Below are positions 1-7,116 of a stretch of 11,449 nucleotides of DNA, one piece after another; the stretch's first letter is position 1, and each line of letters begins with the position of its first letter. The DNA is taken from assembly GCA_004557315.1 (NCBI GenBank), contig SFEH01000066.1:1-11449 (forward strand), given 5' to 3'. A program made the position numbers and the translations under genes. Below the pieces are notes generated by a model. The model worked only from the letters and a program-made list of their open reading frames with translations. It searched no databases and was not told the DNA's origin. The stretch comes from Bacteroidales bacterium (GTDB taxonomy: Bacteria > Bacteroidota > Bacteroidia > Bacteroidales > UBA3663).

Positions 1-442
1 TGCCATCCGCCATGCCAACATAATACAGAGTCTTGTTTGTTTGGTCATCTGCAGAGCAGAGGTTACCAATTATTTTCAAGGCAGGCAATGTTTTGCCATT
101 TAGAGTGTATATTGTTTTCTGAAAAAGTTTTGTGAAATTGCTCTTAACTTCGCCTCCGCTATCAAGGATGCCAGCGCTATCAACGAACAGATTGTTATAG
201 TACCACTGTTGACCAGCAGTTGAAGGCACGAGGTAAATGCCTTTTTTTGAGCTATACAGCATTGGGTATAGAGTAGGTTGATTCGCGGCAATGGTGAAAT
301 CACTGTCTTGACTCACCTTCTTGGTCACAGGATCGAAGAACTGAGCCAGCGAGTGACCAACTGCGATACTTACTCCCATTCCAGGAGTAATTACATCTCC
401 ATCCGCATAGGAGTAGAGGGTATCAATGTCTGATATATTCAT
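1..442 (-). CDS. partial protein, probable tail-tip or adhesin gene (C-terminus outside window)
   Basis: An open frame of 147 codons starts at the ATG at 442 (MNISDIDTLYSYADGD) and reaches the window edge without a stop, so the C-terminal part is missing. It lies 11 nt after the stop of the 62-residue gene and continues the same operon. The visible part is rich in Gly, Ser, Thr, Asn and aromatic residues, with no membrane segment or signal peptide, which suits a beta-rich extracellular or particle-surface protein. The stretch around residues 60-80 alternates hydrophobic and small polar residues. I do not recognise the family. Its place at the end of a tail block suggests a tail-tip, receptor-binding or appendage protein; that is inference from position. 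G+C in sampled 60-nt lines is about 35-43 percent, below the 53-57 percent sampled further inside the operon. ATG at 442 is the first start in the frame after the upstream stop. Confidence 0.7.
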   Translation of the reverse strand, partial: MNISDIDTLYSYADGDVITPGMGVSIAVGHSLAQFFDPVTKKVSQDSDFTIAANQPTLYPMLYSSKKGIYLVPSTAGQQWYYNNLFVDSAGILDSGGEVKSNFTKLFQKTIYTLNGKTLPALKIIGNLCSADDQTNKTLYYVGMADG

Positions 443-453
443 ACAGAAATCAA

Positions 454-642
454 TTATTGAGTTAATAACTTTGCTTCATCAAGACTGACTTCTACCGCTC
501 CATCGAGCAGAGCGACTTCAAGAGGATAATTCAGTAGGTCAGCTGAGTTCAGAATGTAACTGCCGTCAGCAGTTTTCTTGCGGAAGTCAGTCAGACGCAT
601 TTTGTCTGCAACTTCCTTCGGGCATTTGTAATACCTGTACAT
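454..642 (-). CDS. small 62-residue protein of unknown function in the tail block
   Basis: This is a complete 62-codon gene with an ATG at 642, 13 nt after the stop of the 376-residue structural gene and 11 nt before the next start. The close packing on both sides is the main evidence that it is real. The protein starts MYRYYKCPKE, is mixed in charge, and has no membrane helix. It looks like a small soluble domain: the middle (about residues 17-32) has a polar K-K-x-x-D-G turn and the C-terminal half alternates acidic and aliphatic residues. No motif that I recognise is present. A role as an assembly factor or small structural subunit of the tail is possible from position only. Confidence 0.65.
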   Translation of the reverse strand: MYRYYKCPKEVADKMRLTDFRKKTADGSYILNSADLLNYPLEVALLDGAVEVSLDEAKLLTQ

Positions 643-655
643 ACTTCAAAATTAA

Positions 656-1786
656 CTAAAAGTCACTATTGATAGTTGGGACACGCATATAGACCTCTTG
701 ACCGTTGATGGTTATCGCATTGCCGCCTATGCGCACCTGTCTGAGTTCTGACAGCTCGCGTATCTGAGCACCAAACACAGTGTCCACGCCATACTTTGGA
801 TTGAGTTCTGTCACTGGAATGGTTTTCTTCGGTCCATAGCCGAGCACCTTCCATGTTTCGCCTGGCAGATTCTTTCGCCACACAAGCACTATGTCGAAGA
901 AATCTTGTGGCGAAGCCAGTTCACCCATCTTGTTTGTAGCTACCTTCAATTCAATGTCGCAAGCTGTAGTGTTTGGTGTAAGAACCTGACCTCTTGGTAT
1001 GTCAAGACGCTCTCTGTATTGACCATACCAACGATAAATCTTCGTGTGAGCCCTAAGCACAAGATTTGGATCAGACTTAAGCCACGCGCGGCATCCCAGA
1101 TTAATCTTTCCGATAAACCTTGTGTCGATGGTTATTGAGTTCTGTGTCATGCTTACCAACCATGGATCCGAAATCCCCACAGGATGGTGCTCATTCAGCA
1201 CAATCCATTCATATACCGCCTTGCTGTTATCCATAGGAGTAGTTCCATTCACCAGCTGGGCTGTAATAGTACGTTGATAGTTTTTCTTGAAAGGATAAAT
1301 CGGCATATTAGCAGGTGCGTCGAAATTGAGAGTCAGAGAAGCGTCGCTCACGCTTGTGCACGACAAAGGTATAGTGCCTCTGAATGACAGAACCTCCCCA
1401 CGTCTTGCGTCAAGATAATCGCACACACATAGCAAGTTCAGAGCACCGCCAGCAACGATGTTGGTTGTTACCATAAGCGAGCCGTCACCCATCAGAGTGA
1501 ACGCATCAGCATCTGTCTGCGGAGTGATGCGGTTCGCCTCCAGCTCAGAATTAATATACCACCTAACATTCATGAGCAGTGACGAGTGGTCACCGTCCTG
1601 AAGAACATGGTTAGGGTCCTTTACTTGCAGCGTCGGAGTGAGGATAAGAGGAGTGACCGAATGGTCTGGGTCGTAGCGTCCACTTATTTCCTCGCGCATC
1701 TGCTGACCGCTGCCACCCCTCTGCACGATGTTGAAAGACACGTCGAGAGGGTCAAAGATGAAATGAGACGATGATTGTACAATCAT
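656..1786 (-). CDS. 376-residue beta-rich phage structural protein (tail/appendage)
   Basis: A complete gene with an ATG at 1786, 12 nt after the stop of the 480-residue gene upstream; it ends TAG at 656-658. There is no signal peptide or membrane segment. The sequence is rich in Val, Thr, Asn, Trp and Tyr with regular short strands, which fits stacked immunoglobulin-like or other beta domains. Three parts can be distinguished: an N-terminal region (about 1-75), a middle region with paired strands around a Y-P-F-K-K-N-Y motif (about 165), and a C-terminal region with a tryptophan-containing V-L-V-W-R-K strand (about 305). From memory, similar proteins sit beside fibre-like proteins in Bacteroidales prophages; that resemblance is unverified. 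A tail-tip or fibre-associated structural role is inferred from composition and its place between the fibre-like gene and the end of the window. Confidence 0.7.
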   Translation of the reverse strand: MIVQSSSHFIFDPLDVSFNIVQRGGSGQQMREEISGRYDPDHSVTPLILTPTLQVKDPNHVLQDGDHSSLLMNVRWYINSELEANRITPQTDADAFTLMGDGSLMVTTNIVAGGALNLLCVCDYLDARRGEVLSFRGTIPLSCTSVSDASLTLNFDAPANMPIYPFKKNYQRTITAQLVNGTTPMDNSKAVYEWIVLNEHHPVGISDPWLVSMTQNSITIDTRFIGKINLGCRAWLKSDPNLVLRAHTKIYRWYGQYRERLDIPRGQVLTPNTTACDIELKVATNKMGELASPQDFFDIVLVWRKNLPGETWKVLGYGPKKTIPVTELNPKYGVDTVFGAQIRELSELRQVRIGGNAITINGQEVYMRVPTINSDF

Positions 1787-1798
1787 ATTAATAATGTG

Positions 1799-3241
1799 TT
1801 AAAGTTTGAAATTAAATTGAGCCACAGCTTCAGATCCAGGACGAACACTCACGGTGACTTTGTAACTAACTTGTCGGGCGGTCAAGAAATCCGAAGGAAG
1901 GTCTGCAGGAGTTATAGGAAGTGTCAGGCCATTGTCCTTGTGGCGAATGTTCCAAGCAAGATCTTCCTCAGGCTTTGTGCTTATTCTGGACCATTGCACC
2001 TGTTCTGGAGTAACATCAGAACTGATGTCAGCCTCACCATGCTTTACAGTAGCCACAAGCGTTGTATAAACATCAGAGCCACGGAAGAAATGCTGACCAT
2101 CGACAGTGTTAAGACTGACTGTGTAGTTGCCTGTTATGGCAATCCACTCCGTCGAGTTCCATACAGGGGCCAGCCCGACAGTAGCCTTCTCCACTATGCA
2201 TCGCCAGCACACGCCATTCCACCACACTTGATGCTGCACATACTTGCCATTCAACAGCCCCTTCAGATACTCGCCGTCCTCCTCCCAGAGACCGACATCC
2301 ATAATCTCATACACAGGGTTTCCCTTGAAATCAACTCTCAGCAGGTCCTGAATGATAGCACCACGAGCAAAGAGATACGGATGGCTGTAGTTTATAGGCA
2401 GACCGTTGAACAGCGAGAGGTGCTTAGGGCGACCAAGCGAAAGGTAGTAGTTCGTTTCATCGAGTATAGGCTTCGTCACTCCTTCGAGGTACATGATGCA
2501 CCCCTCGTAGCTGCTGATATACCAGCAAGCCTGACGATCCCCGTCGATGGCATTGCCGCGACGGTTAATGAGCATCGAGGTGACAGGAGCGAAGTTCTTG
2601 CCTGCAGGAACCTCATCGTCTGGGTATGTCACCACCGTTATAGTGTTGGCTGCCTGGTCTGTTTCAAGCACACGAAACCACGAAGTGAAGTAACTGCCAT
2701 CTGCTTGCAGAGTGTTCTGCGAGCCATACACCACATCACCTTCAGCAAAAGCATGGAAATCATACTCCCACCTTTTGCGAAGCGTCAGCAAGTAGGTGTT
2801 GTCGTACAGCTGCTCCACCTTCTCTATCGTTCCGCTCTCAGTGAAAGAGTACTCACCCTCCTGAGCCGACAGTCGGTTGACGATGAGCTCCATCACCTTC
2901 ATATATGAGCGTACCTCCATACTTTCCACCTGAGCGTTGCCGCTCTCGTCGATGGCAGCACCCTTGCCGTGAGTCATAGAGTCAACGAACTCGCCCACCT
3001 CTATGCCTGCCTTGGCGAAGACGCTCTTCAGGAAAGTGATAGCACCGCTTGCAGTGTCATCACGATCCTTGCGGAGGAACATCTGGTTAAGTTCATCCTC
3101 GTCCATCGAACCAAGGAATTTTATGATGTCATAGAACAGAGAGCCGACACGCTGAGCAGTGTTAGCCTTCTCCATAGTCTCCTGCCGTACTATCGTAGCA
3201 CGTTGCAGGAGCTGTTCTTTCTGTGCGAGGTTAAGTGCCAT
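1799..3241 (-). CDS. tail fibre/baseplate-like protein with a carbohydrate-binding-like module
   Basis: A 480-residue protein whose ATG at 3241 shares its A with the preceding stop (TAATG), so translation is probably coupled. Residues 1-50 look helical. Residues 55-70 read FLRKDRDDTASGAITF, a pattern that recurs in Bacteroidales phage tail and fibre proteins where trimeric fibres begin (from memory). Residues 235-300 contain the segment with S-Y-E-G and the downstream F-A-R-G-A-I-I-Q-D, which I associate with the same protein group. Residues 316-370 carry W-W-N-G-V-C-W and later W-N-S-T-E-W, the spacing of aromatic residues seen in small carbohydrate-binding or chitin-binding-like modules. 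The C-terminal 100 residues look like an Ig-like domain with a W-S-R-I-S strand near 417-421. There is no signal peptide. The likely role is a particle-surface structural or adhesin protein; substrate and exact tail position are not visible. Confidence 0.8.
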   Translation of the reverse strand: MALNLAQKEQLLQRATIVRQETMEKANTAQRVGSLFYDIIKFLGSMDEDELNQMFLRKDRDDTASGAITFLKSVFAKAGIEVGEFVDSMTHGKGAAIDESGNAQVESMEVRSYMKVMELIVNRLSAQEGEYSFTESGTIEKVEQLYDNTYLLTLRKRWEYDFHAFAEGDVVYGSQNTLQADGSYFTSWFRVLETDQAANTITVVTYPDDEVPAGKNFAPVTSMLINRRGNAIDGDRQACWYISSYEGCIMYLEGVTKPILDETNYYLSLGRPKHLSLFNGLPINYSHPYLFARGAIIQDLLRVDFKGNPVYEIMDVGLWEEDGEYLKGLLNGKYVQHQVWWNGVCWRCIVEKATVGLAPVWNSTEWIAITGNYTVSLNTVDGQHFFRGSDVYTTLVATVKHGEADISSDVTPEQVQWSRISTKPEEDLAWNIRHKDNGLTLPITPADLPSDFLTARQVSYKVTVSVRPGSEAVAQFNFKL

Positions 3242-3717
3242 TATTCTTCAAAACTATTGTCACAGTCCTTGTCGATGAAAATCTCTGGGTGCTCAAACAT
3301 CAGTATGTAGCCATACAGACCAGCATCCTGAAGGTAGATGCGAGTGCCTTGACTGCCCACCGCCTTGAAGCGAGTCAGCGGACGAGTGCCAGCCTTGCGG
3401 TCTCTCACGAACTTCTTCAGGAAGTCGAGACAGATGCGTCGGGTGAGAGCGAAAGCCCCCTTCACCTCGTCAGCATCAGCAGAGTCACGCACATGGGTGA
3501 GGAACAGCACCGAGCAAACATCTACCATTTCCGGCTGACCTTCAGCACCACGAATGTCGAAATCGCCCTCATCCAGTACCACGCAAGGGTAGTTCATAGA
3601 ATGGGCGTACTTGTTCTGAGCATCGTCAGCAAGGTCGCTGAAATGCACCTCGTCATCAGAGTGCTTCACAAGCCTGTGCCGTCGGCACAAATCTTCTATG
3701 TATTCAGAGAATGTCAT
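3241..3717 (-). CDS. 158-residue protein, possible tail-terminator/connector component
   Basis: A complete gene with ATG at 3717 overlapping the upstream stop by 4 nt (ATGA) and its own stop sharing one base with the next start (TAATG). The protein is soluble. Its N-terminal helix (about 1-20) begins M-T-F-S-E-Y and contains basic R-R-H-R. A beta-rich core around 43-85 (Y-P-C-V-V-L-D-E) is followed by a helix at about 88-108 (A-L-T-R-R-I-C-L-D-F-L-K-K) and C-terminal strands that include Y-G-Y-I-L-M-F. This helix-sheet-helix-sheet plan, about 150 residues, directly before a fibre gene and two genes after a portal neighbour, resembles the general plan of tail-terminator or neck proteins. I see no diagnostic motif, so that label is a structural guess. 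Confidence 0.7.
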   Translation of the reverse strand: MTFSEYIEDLCRRHRLVKHSDDEVHFSDLADDAQNKYAHSMNYPCVVLDEGDFDIRGAEGQPEMVDVCSVLFLTHVRDSADADEVKGAFALTRRICLDFLKKFVRDRKAGTRPLTRFKAVGSQGTRIYLQDAGLYGYILMFEHPEIFIDKDCDNSFEE

Positions 3718-4445
3718 TTCTTATGCTTCTGTTCTTTGATTCTACGATTCACTATGCGTATCACATCCATTGCCTCCACCTTCTTGTAAGCCTCAATCTT
3801 GCTGAGGTCTTCCTGCACCAGAGTGTCGAAAATCTCCAGCCAAGTGTTTGAGATCTTCTTGCTGCCATGCTGATGAGCGTCATCATCCCCCTTAGGGAAG
3901 AGATAAGGATAACCCCTGCTGAGCCATTTCTTGATGATAGTCCATGAAATGAGCAGAGCCGACTTATCAGACTGAGCCATCATCTGCCACTCCTTCACTC
4001 TCTCGTCAATGTCAATGGTTGAGAAGTCTTCACCCTCGCGCAGGTACATCGTCGCACACATTCTGTCGAGAAACTTCACATCGTTCGTCTGGAGATACCA
4101 TGTGAAGAATGTGTCGATAGTCATGAACTGATGGAATGACATGCCATTCAGATTAGGCTGAGGCGATACGAAGTCACCCACCTTCGTAACAAGGAATCCA
4201 CTAAACGCTTCCACATCACGAGTGAACCCAAGCAGTGAGTTCAACACATAGAAGTAGTATATGTCTATGCTGTTCACCCATACTAACGGAATGTTGAAGA
4301 ACTCGCTGTAAAAGGTTGCGTCGTCAATATCCTTGTTGCTAATCTTGCACACCGCCTTGAACTGCCGTTCCGACATCTCATGCCAGTGCTCAGGCACATT
4401 GACTGAAACCGTCTTGCCATTTAATGAAAAATCCAAATGCCTCAT
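3714..4445 (-). CDS. 243-residue protein of unknown function, possible tail-assembly or connector protein
   Basis: I place the start at the ATG at 4445 (MRHLDFSLNG), which overlaps the upstream stop by 4 nt (ATGA). An in-frame GTG at 4451 would add two residues but lacks this coupling geometry. The protein opens with a short beta-hairpin-like region (S-L-N-G-K-T-V-S-V-N-V-P) followed by W-H-E-M-S-E-R-Q-F-K, the usual form of an N-terminal strand pair leading into a helical domain. The rest is largely alpha-helical and rich in aromatic residues, especially around 60-75 (Y-Y-F-Y-V-L). The C-terminus is a very basic helix ending K-E-Q-K-H-K-K. There is no signal peptide. Tail-assembly chaperones can look like this, but no tape-measure gene follows and no slippery frameshift site was identified. 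Function is unassigned. Confidence 0.75.
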   Translation of the reverse strand: MRHLDFSLNGKTVSVNVPEHWHEMSERQFKAVCKISNKDIDDATFYSEFFNIPLVWVNSIDIYYFYVLNSLLGFTRDVEAFSGFLVTKVGDFVSPQPNLNGMSFHQFMTIDTFFTWYLQTNDVKFLDRMCATMYLREGEDFSTIDIDERVKEWQMMAQSDKSALLISWTIIKKWLSRGYPYLFPKGDDDAHQHGSKKISNTWLEIFDTLVQEDLSKIEAYKKVEAMDVIRIVNRRIKEQKHKK

Positions 4446-5431
4446 AGCCACACTGTGCGCTTGCCATCATTCTCACGCTTGAACACATCAGACGGATGAC
4501 CAGCGTACAGATCAGGCATATAGAACTCTATGAAATTAGAAAGTGCATCAGCATAAGACGCAGCCTGTCGCTCATATTCATGAGCCTTTGCTACTGACAC
4601 TTCATTAGTGGCAGGAGCCTTTATGCTGTTACCTTCCTTGCCAGCCACCGTTGTGTCGAAATACAGACCACGGTCAGTGAGAGAACCTGTCTGACGTATC
4701 AGTTCAGCCACAGCCTTGCACACCACTACCTTGCGAATCTTGTCACGAAGCTCCTCCACCGTAGTAGTGCCTATATCTTTATCGTTAGTGCCAAGCTTAC
4801 CCATGAAAGTCTCATACAGCTTCTGTCCAAGGAGGACAGGAAGCACAGCGTCCTCGATGTGTCGGATTATAGGCTGAAGACGAAGGAACACCAGAGCAGA
4901 TTTATTGATGAATACAACGTCGTTCACTTCTGCGGTATTGCGCACGATGCTCTTCACTCGCCTTGTGTTGGCAGGAGCCTTAGCCCACTGAGGAAAGCGC
5001 TCAGCGCCATTCCTCTCGATATAGTCTATCAGAGCGTCGATGGCATTGAACCCCTTGTTCTTGTAGTTCTGCCTCAGCTCATCCTTCTCATACTTGTACA
5101 GCGACTTGAAGTTATCAGTCTCCTGCCGCTGATGCCCTTGGTCAGTCAGGCGAGTGTTTATCTCGTCAAAGCAATACCACAGAGTGATGTTAGCCAATGC
5201 GTTCTGAGCATGCATCAACACCATCTGCTCCTGATAAGAACGAGCCTCCTTATCCTTATTGAAGATGCCAACAATCACCTCCGCAAGGTCTTCACCAAGC
5301 AACGGCACTATGAATGTTAGCCACACCATACGAAGCGGGCCTTCAAGCGTCTCGAACGAGAACGCTTTGCTTGCGTTAACGAACATCTTCAGTCCGTCAG
5401 TGCCATTCCATTTCTCTTTGCTGAATATCAT
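4442..5431 (-). CDS. 329-residue DUF6712-like phage protein
   Basis: A complete gene with ATG at 5431 overlapping the end of the portal gene by 4 nt (ATGA). The protein is mostly alpha-helical and soluble. Long amphipathic helices cover about 65-115 and 125-165 (Y-K-Y-E-K-D-E-L-R), with a second helical half at about 180-260. The C-terminal part (about 285-310) is another helix followed by a short polar tail. The N-terminus M-I-F-S-K-E-K-W-N is typical of how I remember DUF6712 proteins of Bacteroidales prophages, which sit next to portal-like genes; that family name is recalled and was not searched. The strict coupling to the portal gene suggests a partner needed in matching amounts, such as a head-completion, connector or scaffold-like protein. 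No catalytic motif is visible. Confidence 0.72.
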   Translation of the reverse strand: MIFSKEKWNGTDGLKMFVNASKAFSFETLEGPLRMVWLTFIVPLLGEDLAEVIVGIFNKDKEARSYQEQMVLMHAQNALANITLWYCFDEINTRLTDQGHQRQETDNFKSLYKYEKDELRQNYKNKGFNAIDALIDYIERNGAERFPQWAKAPANTRRVKSIVRNTAEVNDVVFINKSALVFLRLQPIIRHIEDAVLPVLLGQKLYETFMGKLGTNDKDIGTTTVEELRDKIRKVVVCKAVAELIRQTGSLTDRGLYFDTTVAGKEGNSIKAPATNEVSVAKAHEYERQAASYADALSNFIEFYMPDLYAGHPSDVFKRENDGKRTVWL

Positions 5432-6801
5432 GATAATGTCTTTTGAGTGCCAGCCCCTGTGTCGAGAGTGGTCAGCACAGTGTTACGGAATCGTATTTTA
5501 ACCCTTGCACCGGCAGTCATGCCGTTTAGGTCGAGAGCCAGAGCAATAGGATCGAGAAAACACTGACGGTCAATCCATGCGTTCGCGATATTAACGAGGA
5601 ACGCCTCGCGAATGTTGCTTCCGCCCTGGTTGCCAGCATACGCACCGCCTGGCATACCAGCTCCAAGCACATTCGGATTCACCATCAGAGCAAACAGAAT
5701 CTCCGAGTTAGCAGCTGCTGATGTGACGAGGTTGTCACCACCCTTGTATTTGTTGTCAAGCGCTGTGATTTTCCACTCCTCCTCTATTCTGCCCATCTCG
5801 TTAATGGCATAATTGGTGAAGAGAGGCTTTTCAGCGTTGTCAATACCACAGAGATTATTTTCAATCTTATCCATGTCACGCTGAATGTCCATCTTCCTCG
5901 CATTCGTGTCAGAATATTTGCTAATGGGGTACTTCTTATCCCAGTAGCTGTATGGAATCTGCACATGCCACTTCCACGTTATCTGGTTCTGATATGCTTT
6001 TTTCAGGAACGTAGGCACCATGTGAGCTATATCCACCCATCCCAAGCGGTAGGCTGGAAGCCATATCGGTTCGGAGTACCAGTCGTTGTTGCTCCAAGAG
6101 TCTCGCACGGGATAGACGAAGCTCGCCTTCATCTTGCCTTGTGCCTTCAGAGCATGCGCGAAGGCATCAGGACGAACATTCGGCAGAGTGTAAAGGAAGC
6201 GCACCTCCTCCTGAGGTAGCATGTGAGGTTGTCCCCAGTATGGCGAAACGCACGTCTCGCACTGACCGTAAGCGTCAGGCAGAGTATAACGGAAGTAAAT
6301 CGCATTGATAGGAGCGAGAGCAGCTATCGTGTCCCCGTTAACACTCGGGATCATCTGCACCGCACTGTTGCCGAACTTAAAATAATCGCGCGAAACGAGC
6401 TCCATGTACCTGCGTATCATTGGCGAGTCAAGGTAATCCTGTATAGATTTGTCCTCAATGGGCGAAAGAACCTCGTTGCCTTTAGCATCCACTCCTGTTA
6501 CCTCGCAGGCATAAAGGCCTTGCCCGATTGTGAGCGAGCGTAGGAACTTCAGACCAGTGTTAAGCACCGATGTGGATGCAATCTTGTCAGCAGCTTTTAG
6601 AGGGAACAGGTTGTCTTGGCCCCAATTCATCACAAACTTGTTTGTGCCAGGAATATGCTGAGTGTTGAGTTTGCTCACATCAAACGGCGCGAGGATGTCA
6701 CGCTTTCGCACGTCATCCATAGCATTGTAAGCTGTATCGCCAAAGAAGTGAGCACATTCAAGCATCATTGGCGTACCTTCAGAGTTGAATAGTATGTTCA
6801 T
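5428..6801 (-). CDS. phage portal-like protein
   Basis: A 457-residue protein; portal proteins form the ring at the capsid vertex through which DNA enters and to which the tail attaches. The ATG at 6801 shares its A with the preceding stop (TGATG). Portal-type features in order are: W-G-x-D-N-x-F-P (60-67) near the N-terminus, the stretch I-G-Q-G-L (92-96), a core with F-K-F-G-N-S-A-V-Q-M (141-150), an aromatic-rich middle segment (about 230-290), and a C-terminal glycine-rich region with N-P-N-V-L-G-A-G (375-382) followed by S-N-I-R-E-A-F (395-401). The last of these is the usual place where portals read as non-catalytic membrane-free rings. There is no signal peptide. Length is in the normal range for small portals. 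No terminase or capsid gene is adjacent, which is atypical. I am fairly confident of the family and less so of which phage lineage. Confidence 0.78.
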   Translation of the reverse strand: MNILFNSEGTPMMLECAHFFGDTAYNAMDDVRKRDILAPFDVSKLNTQHIPGTNKFVMNWGQDNLFPLKAADKIASTSVLNTGLKFLRSLTIGQGLYACEVTGVDAKGNEVLSPIEDKSIQDYLDSPMIRRYMELVSRDYFKFGNSAVQMIPSVNGDTIAALAPINAIYFRYTLPDAYGQCETCVSPYWGQPHMLPQEEVRFLYTLPNVRPDAFAHALKAQGKMKASFVYPVRDSWSNNDWYSEPIWLPAYRLGWVDIAHMVPTFLKKAYQNQITWKWHVQIPYSYWDKKYPISKYSDTNARKMDIQRDMDKIENNLCGIDNAEKPLFTNYAINEMGRIEEEWKITALDNKYKGGDNLVTSAAANSEILFALMVNPNVLGAGMPGGAYAGNQGGSNIREAFLVNIANAWIDRQCFLDPIALALDLNGMTAGARVKIRFRNTVLTTLDTGAGTQKTLS

Positions 6802-7106
6802 CAGTTCTTGATTATTCTGTTATTATACATTACTACCTTGAAGATATTCACTGGATGCACATGGTCTTCAGGATGCCCCTGGCAGTCGCATGGAGTCACG
6901 CCTCGCACACGCCATTGCTGGTTATTCATCTTGCCAGAACCTCCCACTGTAGCCTGTGGAATGAATCGGAGCTTACCTGACTTATCTACATACTTGATGG
7001 AGATGACTCTTCGTCTTCCATCAGGATGCTTTCGGATATCCATGTCAGCAAGCATCTCGCGTCTTGTCATTTCATTTTCTGTCATATTATCAGCGATACT
7101 TAACAT
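6801..7106 (-). CDS. 101-residue conserved-looking small protein with a Cys/His cluster
   Basis: I favour the ATG at 7106, 10 nt after the preceding stop; ATG 7145 or GTG 7175 would overlap the previous gene by 29-59 nt, and ATG 7085 is also possible. The protein has an acidic, Met-rich N-terminal helix (M-L-S-I-A-D-N-M-T-E-N-E-M), a basic stretch H-P-D-G-R-R-R, then strands I-K-Y-V-D-K-S-G-K-L-R-F. The C-terminal third holds C73-D-C75-Q-G-H78 and H82-V-H84, two cysteines and three histidines within 12 residues, which could bind a metal ion. From memory, small proteins of this plan (Y-V-D-K-x-G-K-L, later C-x-C/K and H-x-Y/H-P) precede portal-like genes in Bacteroidales prophages. The function is unknown to me. 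Its stop overlaps the portal start by one base, so the two are probably co-translated. Confidence 0.68.
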   Translation of the reverse strand: MLSIADNMTENEMTRREMLADMDIRKHPDGRRRVISIKYVDKSGKLRFIPQATVGGSGKMNNQQWRVRGVTPCDCQGHPEDHVHPVNIFKVVMYNNRIIKN

Positions 7107-7116
7107 TTCAGTAAGA

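Noticed and set aside
1775..2908. 377-codon plus-strand ORF
   Set aside because: It is antisense to the 480-residue fibre-like gene over nearly its whole length, has an implausible composition, and no promoter or neighbour supports it.
1..3241. Diversity-generating retroelement acting on a tail gene
   Set aside because: No reverse transcriptase, accessory gene or template/variable repeat pair is seen in the window.
3235..3789. 184-codon plus-strand ORF
   Set aside because: It is a shadow of the 158- and 243-residue genes, whose start-stop overlaps on the other strand show that they are the real genes.
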